Source: Leucobacter tenebrionis (GTDB taxonomy: Bacteria; Actinomycetota; Actinomycetes; Actinomycetales; Microbacteriaceae). From it: a stretch of DNA of 64,000 nucleotides. The position numbers and the translations under genes were made by a program. Location of the stretch: contig NZ_CP082322.1 of NCBI RefSeq assembly GCF_019884725.1, forward strand, positions 868,001 through 932,000, in the 5' to 3' direction. Position 1 is the stretch's first letter. Every line of letters starts with the position of its first letter. Positions 1 to 8,910 of this stretch are shown piece after piece. The notes below the pieces were generated by a model. That model worked only from the letters and a program-made list of their open reading frames with translations, was not told where the DNA came from and did not search any database.

Positions 1-546
1 GTTCCATACCCAGCCCGACGCCGGCAACTGCCACGGGATCGAGAATTTGCGGCCGGAATCGACGTCGAGCGCATCCCACTGCGCGTCCACCAGGTTGGCC
101 TCGACGTTCGACAGATTGGCGTAGTCGAATTCCTGCACCTGGCCGGCTTCGATGAGACGGGCGTTCATCCAATCGGTGAAGGTGACCACGTCGTAGCCGG
201 TGTACTGGTCGAGCTTCAGCTGGTCCTTGATCTTGCCGTAGAAGGTGTTGTTGTCGTCGATGTCCTCGACGTAGTCGACGTTGAACCCCGCCTCGTCCAT
301 GAAGGCGTCGAGCGACGGGTACGACCCGGTCGACTCGTCGTAGTCGAGGTAGTAGGTCCAGTTGCCCCAGACGATGCCGTCTCCCCCGCCCCCGCCTCCG
401 CCGCCGGAGCACGCGGAGAGGCCGAGCGCGCCGGCCCCGGCTGCCCCCACCGCGGCACCGCGGAGCAGCTGCCGACGGTTGAGCTGAGCTCCGCGCAGCA
501 TCTGGACGATATTTCGGACGATCGGGTCTTCGGGCTGACGTGCCAT
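1..546 (-). CDS. PotD-like substrate-binding lipoprotein, 3' part cut off by window edge
   Basis: This is the N-terminal 182 codons of a periplasmic-type binding protein for a spermidine/putrescine-like ABC transporter; the C-terminus lies outside the window. The protein starts MARQPEDPIVRNIV, has a twin-arginine stretch NRRQLLRG near residue 23 and a lipobox ending LSAC followed by a run of glycines, so it is probably a Tat-exported lipoprotein. The mature part (VWGNWTYYLDYDE...EDIDDNNTFYGKIKDQLKLDQYTGYDV) aligns closely with the protein at 5869-7068, so the two are paralogues. AGGGAG lies a few bases before the ATG. It is divergent from the Lrp gene and its aminotransferase partner, which supports a polyamine role. 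Fold family is clear; exact ligand is inferred. Confidence 0.9.
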   Translation of the reverse strand, partial: MARQPEDPIVRNIVQMLRGAQLNRRQLLRGAAVGAAGAGALGLSACSGGGGGGGGDGIVWGNWTYYLDYDESTGSYPSLDAFMDEAGFNVDYVEDIDDNNTFYGKIKDQLKLDQYTGYDVVTFTDWMNARLIEAGQVQEFDYANLSNVEANLVDAQWDALDVDSGRKFSIPWQLPASGWVWN

Positions 547-931
547 GAGCATCTCCCTTGGTTCTCACGGGTGGCACCGGCAACGCGATCGGCCGCACTG
601 CCGGGTGTGAAGATGAGAATGGCACAGAGAGGGAAGCGATGCCAAGCTCGCATCCCGCGCGCCTCACATTTCGACATGAAACGGTTACATCGCAGACACG
701 GTGCTGCGGTTTCCGATAGAGATCCGGGGCCTGTTCCACGCATTCCGAAGCACGAACTCGATCCTCGCCGCCCCGCGCACTCGCCCCGCGAGGGGCGCGG
801 ACGACGTACAATACCGAATGGCGGTGCCGATCCCGGTTCGATCGCTGCTCAAGGCTGGGATAAGTAGATTCCAATCCAGTTTTCTTCGGATTCCTTTGCT
901 TTTTCGACATTTCACTGCAAGAATCAGTGGC
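547..931. promoter_or_regulatory. Divergent intergenic region between PotD-like gene and lrp
   Basis: This 385-bp stretch contains no convincing gene. The motif TTTCGACAT occurs at 669-677 and again at 902-910. A CACTG-N7-CAGTG dyad at 913-929 ends just before the proposed GTG start of the Lrp gene and could be an autoregulatory site. TACAAT at 807-812 and TAGATT at 865-870 are candidate -10 boxes for the rightward genes, but neither has a good -35 partner. A regulatory role is inferred from position only. Confidence 0.45.
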
Positions 932-1399
932 GTGAGCACCAAACGCACCTCGCCCGCACTCGACGCGACGTCGAAGGCGATCATCGAGCAGCTTCAGCGC
1001 GATGGTCGTCGTTCGTACGCGGAGATCGGCAAAGCGGTCGGCCTCAGCGAGGCCGCCGTGCGACAGCGCGTGCAGAAGCTCACGGATGCCGGGGTCATGC
1101 AGATCGTTGCAGTGACGGACCCGATGCGACTCGGCTTCAGCCGACAAGCAATGCTCGGCATCCGCGTTTCCGGTGACACCAGGGTCGTCGCCGATCGTCT
1201 CGCCGAGATGCCGGAGATCAGTTACGTGGTACTCAGCGCTGGCTCCTTCGACATCCTCGCCGAGGTTGTCTGCGAGGACGACGAGGGCCTCATCGAACTG
1301 CTCAACGAGAAGATCCGCGGGATCGACGGCGTTGCGGCGACCGAGAGCTTCGTCTACCTCCAACTCACCAAACAGAAATACGACTGGGGAACAAGATAA
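932..1399 (+). CDS. Lrp/AsnC family transcriptional regulator
   Basis: This 155-residue regulator has an N-terminal winged helix-turn-helix (residues about 10-60: AIIEQLQRDGRRSYAEIGKAV, then GLSEAAVRQRVQKL) and a C-terminal RAM ligand-binding domain (about 75-150). The reading frame is open further upstream, but the GTG at 932 gives the usual family length and begins just before the conserved HTH, so I chose it. The gene ends two bases before the aminotransferase start, so the two are one operon. Members of this family often sense an amino acid or amine and control adjacent catabolic genes. The likely targets here are the aminotransferase and the divergent PotD-like transporter gene. Confidence 0.9.
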   Translation: MSTKRTSPALDATSKAIIEQLQRDGRRSYAEIGKAVGLSEAAVRQRVQKLTDAGVMQIVAVTDPMRLGFSRQAMLGIRVSGDTRVVADRLAEMPEISYVVLSAGSFDILAEVVCEDDEGLIELLNEKIRGIDGVAATESFVYLQLTKQKYDWGTR

Positions 1400-1401
1400 C
1401 C

Positions 1402-2796
1402 ATGTCCTACGATCCCACTGCAGCCGTGGACGCCGCCGCGCTCCAGGCTTCGGCCCGCGACCACATGTGGCCGCACTTCACCAACCGCAAGGTGCTCAAC
1501 GACGGCATCCCCGTCATCACCCGCGCAGAGGGCCACCACATCTACGACGCTGCCGGCAAGCAGTACATCGACGGCCTCGCGGGCCTGTTCGTCGTGAACG
1601 CCGGCCACGGCCGCGACCGCATCGTCCAGGCTGCCGCGAAGCAGATGAAGCAGCTCGACTTCATGCCGCTCTGGTCGTACGCGCACCCCGCCGCCGTCGA
1701 GCTGTCGGAGCGCCTCGCTTCGTACGCCCCCGGCGACATGAACAAGGTCTTCTTCACCACCGGCGGCGGCGAGGCCGTGGAGTCGGCGTTCAAGCTGGCG
1801 AAGCACTTCTGGAAGATCAAGGGCCAGCCGATGAAGCACAAGGTCATCTCGCGCTCGGTCGCCTACCACGGCACCCCCCAGGGCGCGCTGGCCATCACCG
1901 GCATCCCCGACATGAAGAAGTTCTACGAGCCGCTGACCCCCGGCGGTCACCGCGTGCCGAACACCAACTTCTACCGCGCAGAAGAGATGGGCGCGCCCAG
2001 CGACGACGTCGAGGCATTCGGCCAGTGGGCTGCGAACCGCATCGAGGAGGCGATCCTCTTCGAGGGTCCCGAGACCGTCGCGGCCGTCTTCCTCGAGCCG
2101 GTGCAGAACTCGGGCGGCTGCTTCCCGCCTCCCCCCGGATACTTCAAGCGCGTTCGCGAGATCTGCGACCAGTACGACGTGCTGCTCGTCTCGGATGAGG
2201 TCATCTGCGCCTACGGCCGCATCGGCGACTTCTTCGCTTCGAAGGCGCTCGGCTACGAGCCCGACATCATCACCTCGGCGAAGGGCATCACCTCGGGCTA
2301 CGTGCCCCTCGGTGCCATGATCGTCTCGGACAAGGTCTCGGAGCCCTTCAACTCGACCGAGAACACCTTCTACCACGGCTTCACCTTCGCCGGTCACCCG
2401 GCCGCCGCCGCTGCCGCCCTCGAGAACCTCGACATCTTCGAGGAAGAGGACCTCAACGGCCGCGTGCGCGAGAACAGCCCGCTGTTCCGCGCCGAGCTCG
2501 AGAAGCTGCTCGACATCGACATCGTCGGTGACGTGCGCGGCGAGGGCTACTTCTTCGGCATCGAGCTCGTCAAGGACAAGGCCACCAAGGAGACCTTCAA
2601 CGAGGAGGAGTCGGACCGGCTCCTGCGCGACTACCTGTCGCCCGCTCTGTGGGAGGCCGGCCTGTACTGCCGCGCCGACGACCGAGGAGACCCCGTCATC
2701 CAGCTCGCTCCCCCGCTGACCATCGGTCCGTCGGAGTTCGCAGAGATCGGCGGCATCCTTCGCAGCGTTCTGAAGGACGCCTCCTCGAAGATCTGA
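1402..2796 (+). CDS. Class III aminotransferase, probably putrescine/omega-amine:pyruvate type
   Basis: This is a 464-residue pyridoxal-phosphate enzyme of the omega-aminotransferase group. The N-terminal part carries DHMWPHFTNRK, the cofactor phosphate region is FTTGGGEAVESAFKLAK, an aspartate lies in LLVSDEVICAYGRIG, and the cofactor lysine is in TSAKGITSGYVPLGA. The length and HMWPHF-type start resemble SpuC-like putrescine:pyruvate aminotransferases, which convert terminal amines to aldehydes. It follows the Lrp gene by two bases and lies near PotD-like genes on both sides. The family is secure; putrescine as substrate is inferred from resemblance and neighbourhood. A strong hairpin follows the stop codon. 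Confidence 0.88.
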   Translation: MSYDPTAAVDAAALQASARDHMWPHFTNRKVLNDGIPVITRAEGHHIYDAAGKQYIDGLAGLFVVNAGHGRDRIVQAAAKQMKQLDFMPLWSYAHPAAVELSERLASYAPGDMNKVFFTTGGGEAVESAFKLAKHFWKIKGQPMKHKVISRSVAYHGTPQGALAITGIPDMKKFYEPLTPGGHRVPNTNFYRAEEMGAPSDDVEAFGQWAANRIEEAILFEGPETVAAVFLEPVQNSGGCFPPPPGYFKRVREICDQYDVLLVSDEVICAYGRIGDFFASKALGYEPDIITSAKGITSGYVPLGAMIVSDKVSEPFNSTENTFYHGFTFAGHPAAAAAALENLDIFEEEDLNGRVRENSPLFRAELEKLLDIDIVGDVRGEGYFFGIELVKDKATKETFNEEESDRLLRDYLSPALWEAGLYCRADDRGDPVIQLAPPLTIGPSEFAEIGGILRSVLKDASSKI

Positions 2797-2837
2797 TCTC
2801 GCGAACCCGCTCCTGAGCCGGGATCGCTTCAGGATCG

Positions 2838-2876
2838 AGCCCCCTCGGCTGCCCACCGGCGCCCGAGGGGGCTTTC
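2838..2876 (+). terminator. Rho-independent-type hairpin after aminotransferase
   Basis: An 11-bp perfect stem (2838-2848 with 2863-2873, AGCCCCCTCGG/CCGAGGGGGCT) is followed by TTTC. It lies 42 bases after the aminotransferase stop. Confidence 0.8.
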
Positions 2877-2911
2877 GCGTGCGCGGTTCGCACCGCACTC
2901 GCCGTCCCCGG

Positions 2912-2978
2912 GTAGGAGATCCTGCTCCACGCGGGTGAATCTCCCGGAGACCCGCCCGCGTGGATCAAGATCTCCTAC
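2912..2978. repeat. Long imperfect inverted repeat
   Basis: GTAGGAGATC at 2912-2921 pairs with GATCTCCTAC at 2969-2978, and TCCACGCGGG inside pairs with CCCGCGTGGA. The whole element could fold into a cruciform or RNA hairpin of about 67 nt. It lies between two converging genes that each have their own terminator-like hairpin, so termination does not fully explain it. Confidence 0.7.
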
Positions 2979-3028
2979 TTGAACGAGACGAACTGAGGGC
3001 GTTGCGCCGTGCCCGCCCGCACACGCAG

Positions 3029-3064
3029 AAGCGCCCCGCTCCTCCAGGGAGGAACGGGGCGCTT
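3029..3064 (-). terminator. Hairpin terminator of rpsO
   Basis: AAGCGCCCCG (3029-3038) pairs with CGGGGCGCTT (3055-3064), and inner bases can extend the stem. It begins 25 bases past the rpsO stop on the minus strand. There is no clear U-run. Confidence 0.75.
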
Positions 3065-3089
3065 CGCAGTAAGTCCGAGCGGCGATCGA

Positions 3090-3359
3090 TTAGCGGCGCA
3101 GACCCAGACGCTCGATGAGCGAACGGTAGCGGTTGATGTCGACGTTCTGGAGGTAGCCCAGGAGACGACGGCGCTGACCGACGAGCAGCAGCAGGCCACG
3201 GCGCGAGTGGTGATCGTGCTTGTGAGCCTTGAGGTGCTCGGTCAGATCCTTGATCCGCTGCGAGAGCATTGCGACCTGCACCTCGGGGGAACCGGTGTCA
3301 CCGGGCTTGGTCGCGTACTCGTCGATGATCGCCTTCTTGACTTCTGCACTCAGTGCCAT
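3090..3359 (-). CDS. rpsO: 30S ribosomal protein uS15
   Basis: The 89-residue product matches uS15 across its whole length, with the family landmarks [28 protein letters not shown] and RRRLLGYL near the end. It binds 16S rRNA in the small subunit platform. AAAGGGG precedes the ATG at a normal distance. It is transcribed alone here, with its own terminator. Confidence 0.98.
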   Translation of the reverse strand: MALSAEVKKAIIDEYATKPGDTGSPEVQVAMLSQRIKDLTEHLKAHKHDHHSRRGLLLLVGQRRRLLGYLQNVDINRYRSLIERLGLRR

Positions 3360-3614
3360 AGGGATCCCCTTTCTGTTGCTGCGCGGCGCCGTCAGCGGGA
3401 TGCTGGGGCTCTCTTTATCCGCGGCCGTTCTAACGGCAACCTGTACATCTTAGCACCGTTTCGCCGCCGCGGCGGTCTCCGCCCGACGTGACACCCTCGA
3501 AACACACCGGTGATCCTCGCGTCACCGCCTTGAGACCGTCATGAAACAGCGACGGCGCACACTGGTCGCACGATGGATCCCGGCTCGACGCCGGCACAGG
3601 GAAAGGCGGCAGCC

Positions 3615-4829
3615 ATGGAACTCACACCGCAGGACGTGTGGACGCTCGCGAGCACCGCGCTCGTACTCATCATGACACCCGGACTCGCCCTCTTCTACGG
3701 CGGGCTCGTGCGCGTGCGCTCGGTGGTGAACATGATGCTCTTCAGCGTGAGCGCGATGGGGGTGGTCGGAGTGCTGTGGATCCTCTTCGGCTACAGCATG
3801 AACTACTTCGCCGAGGGAGAGAGCGGTTTCGCGGGTAGCCCGTTCAAGGACTTCGGGCTGATCGACACCGCACCCGCGGACTTCATCGGCGTCGGGTTCG
3901 GCGCGGTGTTCGCGATGATCACGACGGCGCTCATCTCGGGCGCGATCGCCGACCGGGTCGGCCTCGGCTCGTGGGTGCTGTTCTCGGGCGTGTGGGCGAC
4001 GCTCGTCTACTTCCCCGTCGCGGCGTGGGTGTGGGGCGGGGGTTGGATCCAGAACCTCGGCGGCGCACTCGGAACGCCCGAGGTGATCGACCTCGCCGGG
4101 GGCACCGTGATCCACATCAACGCCGGCGCGGCGGCCCTCGCGCTCGCACTCGTCGCGGGCAAGCGCCTCGGCTTCGGGCCGGGATCGCACAAGCCGCACA
4201 GCATTCCGCTCGTGACGATCGGCGCCGCACTGCTGTGGTTCGGGTGGATCGGCTTCAACTCCGGGCTCGCCACCGAGACGGGCGAGGCCGGCCTGATCCT
4301 CGTCAATACGCTGGGGGCGCCCGCCGCAGGCATCGTGGGCTGGATCATCGTCGACGTGCTGCGCGGCAAGAAGCCCGGTGTGATCGGAGCCGCCTCCGGC
4401 GCCGTCGGCGGCCTCGTGGCCATCACTCCGTCGGCCGCGAACCTCTCCCCCGTGTGGGCGCTGCTCCTCGGCCTCATCGCCGGCGCGGCGTGCGCGTTCG
4501 CGATCGAGTGGAAGTACCGCCTCGGCTACGACGACTCCCTCGACGTGGTCGGCCTGCACCTGGTGGCGGGCGTGATCGGTTCGCTCTACCTCGGCTTCTT
4601 CGCCTTCGATGACGGCCTGTTCATGGGCGGCGACGCCGGCCTGCTGCTGGTGCAGGCGATCTCGGTGGTCTCCGTGATGGTGTACTCCTTCACGGTGTCG
4701 CTGATCATCGCCCTGGCGGTGAAGGCCGCGACCGGACTGCGCGTGCCCGTGGAGGTCGAGGAGGCCGGTATCGATGCCGGCGCTCACGGCGAGGAGGCCT
4801 ACGCCTACGAGGTGCCCGCGGTGCGGTGA
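3615..4829 (+). CDS. amtB: Ammonium transporter, Amt family
   Basis: This is a 404-residue polytopic membrane protein of the Amt/Rh family, which conducts ammonium or ammonia across the cytoplasmic membrane. Family marks are TPGLALFYGGLVR near the N-terminus, the pore histidines in GGTVIHINAG and DVVGLHLVAG, and FGWIGFNSG. I placed the start at the ATG at 3615 because AAAGGCGG precedes it and the protein then begins just before the first membrane segment; an upstream in-frame ATG at 3573 would add a hydrophilic tail. No glnK/PII gene follows, unlike many amt loci, so local PII control is not visible here. Confidence 0.95.
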   Translation: MELTPQDVWTLASTALVLIMTPGLALFYGGLVRVRSVVNMMLFSVSAMGVVGVLWILFGYSMNYFAEGESGFAGSPFKDFGLIDTAPADFIGVGFGAVFAMITTALISGAIADRVGLGSWVLFSGVWATLVYFPVAAWVWGGGWIQNLGGALGTPEVIDLAGGTVIHINAGAAALALALVAGKRLGFGPGSHKPHSIPLVTIGAALLWFGWIGFNSGLATETGEAGLILVNTLGAPAAGIVGWIIVDVLRGKKPGVIGAASGAVGGLVAITPSAANLSPVWALLLGLIAGAACAFAIEWKYRLGYDDSLDVVGLHLVAGVIGSLYLGFFAFDDGLFMGGDAGLLLVQAISVVSVMVYSFTVSLIIALAVKAATGLRVPVEVEEAGIDAGAHGEEAYAYEVPAVR

Positions 4830-4853
4830 CCGCGCCCGGAACCGCAGCGCCTC

Positions 4854-4859
4854 TAGGCT
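4854..4859 (+). promoter_or_regulatory. -10 box TAGGCT of leaderless inositol-phosphatase-family gene
   Basis: TAGGCT ends seven bases before the ATG at 4867, the spacing expected when transcription starts at or next to the start codon. Confidence 0.6.
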
Positions 4860-4866
4860 GGGGATC

Positions 4867-5694
4867 ATGAGCTCTGCGAATTCGAACGCCCATGATCCTC
4901 AGTCTCTCGCCCGCCTCGCCGCGGACGTCGCCGTCACCGCGGGTGAACGCATCTTCGAGTTGCGCGCCCGCGGTGTCTCGGTCTCCGCGAGCAAGTCGAG
5001 CGAGGTCGATATCGTCACCGAGGCCGACCGCGAGTCGGAGCGGCTGATCGTCGAGGCGCTGCTCGCCGCCCGCCCGGACGACGGCGTGCTCGGCGAGGAG
5101 GGCGCCGGGGTCGAGGGCACCAGCGGGATCACCTGGGTCGTCGATCCGATCGACGGTACGGTCAACTACTTCTACGACCTGCCCGCTTACACGGTGAGCA
5201 TCGCGGCCACGGTGCCCGACGCCTCCGCGAGCGCCGACGGGAGGAGAGCGATCGCCGGGGCGGTCTTCAACCCGCGCACCGGGGAGCTCTTCGATGCGTG
5301 GGAGGGCGGCGGATCGCGCCTGAACGGCTCCCCGATCACGATCTCCGGCAAGCGCGAGCTGGCCACCGCGCTCGTGGCCACCGGGTTCGGCTACACGGTG
5401 GAGCGGCGGATCGAGCAGGCCGAGGCTCTGACCAGGGTGCTACCCCTGGTGCGCGACATCCGCAGGATCGGCTCGGCGGCCTACGACCTCTGCAACTTCG
5501 CCGCGGGCCGTCTCGACGCCTACTACGAGCGCGGGCTGCAGCCCTGGGATTTCGCCGCCGGACTGCTCATCGCGCGCGAGGCGGGAGCCGCCGCGGTCGG
5601 GCGCGACGAGGACACCGCTCCGGGGACGCCGTTCCTGTTCGCCGCCGACCCCGCGCTGGTCGAGCAGCTCCGCAGCGCGGTGCTCGGGGACTGA
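4867..5694 (+). CDS. Inositol monophosphatase family phosphatase
   Basis: This 275-residue Mg2+-dependent phosphatase belongs to the IMPase/FBPase/CysQ superfamily. The metal-binding motifs are in order: the glutamates in LGEEGAG, DPIDGTVNYFY, and QPWDFAAGLLIAREAGA near the C-terminus. Possible substrates are inositol-1-phosphate, histidinol phosphate or 3',5'-ADP, and the sequence alone does not choose between them. I placed the start at 4867, where a TAGGCT -10 box seven bases upstream predicts a leaderless message; the frame is open further upstream into amtB. It stands as a single gene. Confidence 0.9.
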   Translation: MSSANSNAHDPQSLARLAADVAVTAGERIFELRARGVSVSASKSSEVDIVTEADRESERLIVEALLAARPDDGVLGEEGAGVEGTSGITWVVDPIDGTVNYFYDLPAYTVSIAATVPDASASADGRRAIAGAVFNPRTGELFDAWEGGGSRLNGSPITISGKRELATALVATGFGYTVERRIEQAEALTRVLPLVRDIRRIGSAAYDLCNFAAGRLDAYYERGLQPWDFAAGLLIAREAGAAAVGRDEDTAPGTPFLFAADPALVEQLRSAVLGD

Positions 5695-5868
5695 CCCGCG
5701 GGATCCCCGCCGGCTGAGACGGTCGAGCCGACCCAGGCTGCTTTGACGGACCTGGGAGGCGAAGCCTCTGTCAACGCAATTGACACCCGCGTGGACTTCG
5801 TCTCCCGCCTGTGTGAAGATGGAGCGGAGATGCGTCGCGCCCGCGACGCCGTTTCCAAAGGAGGGAAC

Positions 5869-7068
5869 ATGCTCCGTCAGCCGTCGGACCCCGTCGTGCG
5901 AGATCTGGTGAACCGGGCGCGAGTCGCCCGCATGAACCGCCGTCAGCTGCTGCGAGGCGCCTCGCTCGGCGCAGCCATGCTGGGCATGGGCTCGCTGGCC
6001 GCCTGCGCCGGATCGAGCGGCCCGGGCGACGGCTCGCGCGGTACCGTGCGCTGGGCGAACTGGACCTACTACCTCGACTACGACGACGAGACCGGCGGCT
6101 GGCCCTCGCTCGACGCCTTCATGGAGCAGAGCGACATCCGCGTCGAGTACTTCGAGGACATCGACGACAACAAGACGTTCATCGCCAAGATCAAGGATCA
6201 GCTGAAGCTCGAGCAGGATACGGGCTACGACGTGATGGTGCCCTCCGACACCACGCTCGTGCGGCTGCTCGAGCAGGAGCAGATCACCGAGTTCGATCGC
6301 TCTCTCATGCCCAACGTCGACGCCCAGATGATCGACCTCGTGCAGCACGCGTCCTTCGACCCCGAGCGCACGTGGTCGATCCCCTATCAGGCCGGCATGA
6401 CGGGCCTCGTCTACAACACTCAGCTGTACCCCAAGGGCGTGCGCGAGGTCTCGGACCTGTGGGCGCCCGAGCTCAAGGGCAAGGTGAACCTGCTCACCGA
6501 GCAGGACGACACTCTGGCGCTCATCATGCTCGAGCAGGGCGTGGACATCGAGGGCGACTGGGGCGACGACGAGTTCGAGGCAGCCCTGGATGTAGCGGCG
6601 AAGCACATCTCGAGCGGTCAGGTCGCTACCGTCAAGGGCAATTCGTACACTCAGGATCTCGAGCAGGAGACGGTCTGGGCCGGCATGGCCTGGTCGGGCG
6701 ACATCGCGATCCTCAACGAGGACGCCGGCGAGGAGATCTGGAAGTTCGTGGTGCCCGAATCCGGCGCCTCGGTCTTCGTCGACTCGTTCTGCATGCCGAA
6801 GGCGACGGGGGCGTTCGAGCAGGTGCACGAGCTCATCGATTACTACTACGAGCCCGAGGTGGCGGCGCAGGTCGCCGAATACGTGCAGTACGTCACCCCG
6901 GTCGCCGGCGCCCGGGAGGCGATGGAGAAGCTGAACCCCGCACTCGCCGAGAACCCGCTCATCTTCCCCGACGATGCGATGTCGAAGCGTATCTTCGACA
7001 TGCGCTCGCTCACCGCCGAGGAGGACAACCGCTACTCGCAGGCGTACCAGCGCATCCTCGGCAACTGA
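5869..7068 (+). CDS. PotD-like polyamine-type substrate-binding lipoprotein
   Basis: This 399-residue extracytoplasmic binding protein begins MLRQPSDPVVRDLV, then carries a twin-arginine stretch MNRRQLLRG and a lipobox ending SLAAC at about residue 45. It is therefore probably a Tat-exported lipoprotein with an unusually long cytoplasmic lead. The mature domain contains WANWTYYLDYDDE, YDVMVPSDTTL, IPYQAGMTGLVYN and other features of the spermidine/putrescine binding family. AAAGGAGGGAAC before the ATG at 5869 fixes the start. It is a paralogue of the protein cut by the left edge. No permease or ATPase adjoins it, so it may share the transporter encoded beyond the left edge (inference). Confidence 0.9.
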   Translation: MLRQPSDPVVRDLVNRARVARMNRRQLLRGASLGAAMLGMGSLAACAGSSGPGDGSRGTVRWANWTYYLDYDDETGGWPSLDAFMEQSDIRVEYFEDIDDNKTFIAKIKDQLKLEQDTGYDVMVPSDTTLVRLLEQEQITEFDRSLMPNVDAQMIDLVQHASFDPERTWSIPYQAGMTGLVYNTQLYPKGVREVSDLWAPELKGKVNLLTEQDDTLALIMLEQGVDIEGDWGDDEFEAALDVAAKHISSGQVATVKGNSYTQDLEQETVWAGMAWSGDIAILNEDAGEEIWKFVVPESGASVFVDSFCMPKATGAFEQVHELIDYYYEPEVAAQVAEYVQYVTPVAGAREAMEKLNPALAENPLIFPDDAMSKRIFDMRSLTAEEDNRYSQAYQRILGN

Positions 7069-7074
7069 GCGTGA

Positions 7075-7123
7075 ACGAGGAAGCCCCCGGTGCCGCGATG
7101 CGCGGAATCAGGGGCTTCCTCGT
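7075..7123. terminator. Bidirectional hairpin between converging genes
   Basis: ACGAGGAAGCCCC (7075-7087) pairs perfectly with GGGGCTTCCTCGT (7111-7123). It starts just after the stop of the PotD-like gene and lies 17 bases from the end of the converging permease gene, so it can serve both. Confidence 0.85.
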
Positions 7124-7140
7124 GCGGAGCGCCGTCGCGA

Positions 7141-8640
7141 TCAGGCTCCGAGCAGCGCCTCGATGGGACCGCGCGCGAAGAAGACCACGAAGCCCGCGGC
7201 GACGACCCACAGCAGCCAGTGGATGCTGCGGGCGCGACCGCTGAAGGCGTGCACGAGCACCCACGCCACGAAGCCCGCGCCGATGCCGTTGGCGATGGAG
7301 TATGTCATCGGCATGACGGCGACCGTCAGGAAGACGGGCAGCAGCACCCGGAAGTCGCTCAGGTCGATGTTCTTGATCTGCGCCATCATGAGAGCGCCCA
7401 CGATCACGAGCGCCGCGGCCGCGACCTCGGTGGGCACGATGCCGGTGAGCGGTGTGAAGAACATCGCGAGCAGGAACATCAGGCCGGTGACGACGTTGGC
7501 GAAGCCCGTGCGGGCCCCCTCCCCGATGCCGGCGCCCGACTCGATGAAGACGGTGTTCGACGACGACGAGGTGAGGCCGCCCGCGATCGCGCCGACGCCC
7601 TCGACGACCAGAGCCGACTTGATGTTGGGGAAGTTGCCCTTCTCATCTGCGAGTCCGGCCTCGCGCGAGAGGCCGGTCATCGTGCCCATCGCGTCGAAGA
7701 AGTTGGTGAACAGCAGCGTGAAGACCAGCATCACGACCGTGACGGCCCCGACTCGGCCGAAGTCGAAGCTCACGGCGCCCACGAGCCCGAGATCGGGCAG
7801 GCTGAAGGGCGCGGAGCCGAGCTCGGGCACGGTGAGGCCCCAGCCGCCCGGGTTGGCGATCTCGCCGTCCGCCCCGGCGCGCGGGCCGAGGTGCGCGATC
7901 GCCTCGACGATCACGGCGATCACGGTGCCGCTGATCAGGCCGATGAGCAGGCCTCCCTTGACCTTCGCCGCGACGAGCACGCCGGTGACGATGAGGGTCA
8001 CCACGAAGAGCAGGGTCGGGATCGTGACGACCGATCCGCCGATCCCGAGCCCGACGGGCGGCGAGTTCGAACCCGTCGAGGTGACGAAGCCCGAGTTGAC
8101 GAAGCCGATGAACGCGATGAAGAGCCCGATGCCGACCGTGATCGCGAGCTTCAGCTCGACTGGGACCGCGTCGAAGATCATGCGGCGCAGGCCCGTGGCC
8201 GCGAGCAGCACGATCAGCACGCCGTTGATCACGACGATCGCCATCGCCTCGGGCCAGGTCACCTGCCCGACGACGGAGAACGCGAGGAAGGCGTTGATCC
8301 CGAGCCCCGCCGCGAAGCCGAAGGGAAGCCGCGACACCACGCCGAAGAGGATCGTCATCAGACCGGCGGTGAGCGCGGTGACGGCGCTCGCCTGAGCGAA
8401 GGCCTGCTCTCCGCCGGGGCTGCCGTCGATGTAGTTGCCGAGCACATCCTGGCTGCCCGAGAGGATGATCGGGTTGAGGATCACGATGTAGGCCATCGTC
8501 ACGAAGGTGACCAGCCCGCCCCGGATCTCGGCTCCGAAGGTGGATCCGCGTTCCGTGATGCGGAAGAAGCGATCGATGCCGCCGCTCGGCTGCTTCGGTT
8601 CCGCGATCTGCTGACTGGTTTGCTGACGAGCCTCTGCCAC
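7141..8640 (-). CDS. AzgA-type purine (adenine/guanine/hypoxanthine) permease
   Basis: This 499-residue protein with about 12 membrane segments belongs to the AzgA branch of the nucleobase-cation symporters. Family marks are FFRITERGSTFGAEIRGGLVTF near the N-terminus, AYIVILNPIIL, GFAAGLGINAFLAF, NFFDAMGTMTGLSREAGL and the serine run TSSSSNTVFIESGAGI. It imports purine bases by proton symport. I took the GTG at 8640 as start because GGAG lies six bases before it and the conserved part begins soon after; the frame continues open upstream to 8760. Purine specificity rather than uracil is inferred from the AzgA-type motifs. Confidence 0.9.
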   Translation of the reverse strand: MAEARQQTSQQIAEPKQPSGGIDRFFRITERGSTFGAEIRGGLVTFVTMAYIVILNPIILSGSQDVLGNYIDGSPGGEQAFAQASAVTALTAGLMTILFGVVSRLPFGFAAGLGINAFLAFSVVGQVTWPEAMAIVVINGVLIVLLAATGLRRMIFDAVPVELKLAITVGIGLFIAFIGFVNSGFVTSTGSNSPPVGLGIGGSVVTIPTLLFVVTLIVTGVLVAAKVKGGLLIGLISGTVIAVIVEAIAHLGPRAGADGEIANPGGWGLTVPELGSAPFSLPDLGLVGAVSFDFGRVGAVTVVMLVFTLLFTNFFDAMGTMTGLSREAGLADEKGNFPNIKSALVVEGVGAIAGGLTSSSSNTVFIESGAGIGEGARTGFANVVTGLMFLLAMFFTPLTGIVPTEVAAAALVIVGALMMAQIKNIDLSDFRVLLPVFLTVAVMPMTYSIANGIGAGFVAWVLVHAFSGRARSIHWLLWVVAAGFVVFFARGPIEALLGA

Positions 8641-8863
8641 CGGCCGCTCCGTTCTTGCTGGGCGTTTGCTGAACACAGCAACGCTACCACTCGCGGCGGG
8701 CGAGCTCTGCGGGGGCGCCTCACCCCGCCCCGCTTCCCGCACCGATCGAGGTTCAAGCACCCCGATCCGCGGAAGATCGGTGCGGCAACGTCGATCGATG
8801 CACGAAGCGAGCGCAGGATCCGGATCTCGCGGGGACGGGATCGCGCCGGATCCGAACGCGGAA

Positions 8864-8894
8864 GAGCCCGCCCGGGCAAGGCTCGGGCGGGCTC
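8864..8894 (-). terminator. GC-rich hairpin downstream of FKBP gene
   Basis: GAGCCCGCCCG (8864-8874) pairs with CGGGCGGGCTC (8884-8894). It is the third strong stem-loop downstream of the FKBP stop. Confidence 0.6.
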
Positions 8895-8910
8895 GAAGAA
8901 GGGGTCAGTC

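Noticed and set aside
3361..3614. Riboswitch or PII-related element before amtB
   Set aside because: I could not draw a convincing conserved structure; only a ribosome site near 3602-3608 is clear.
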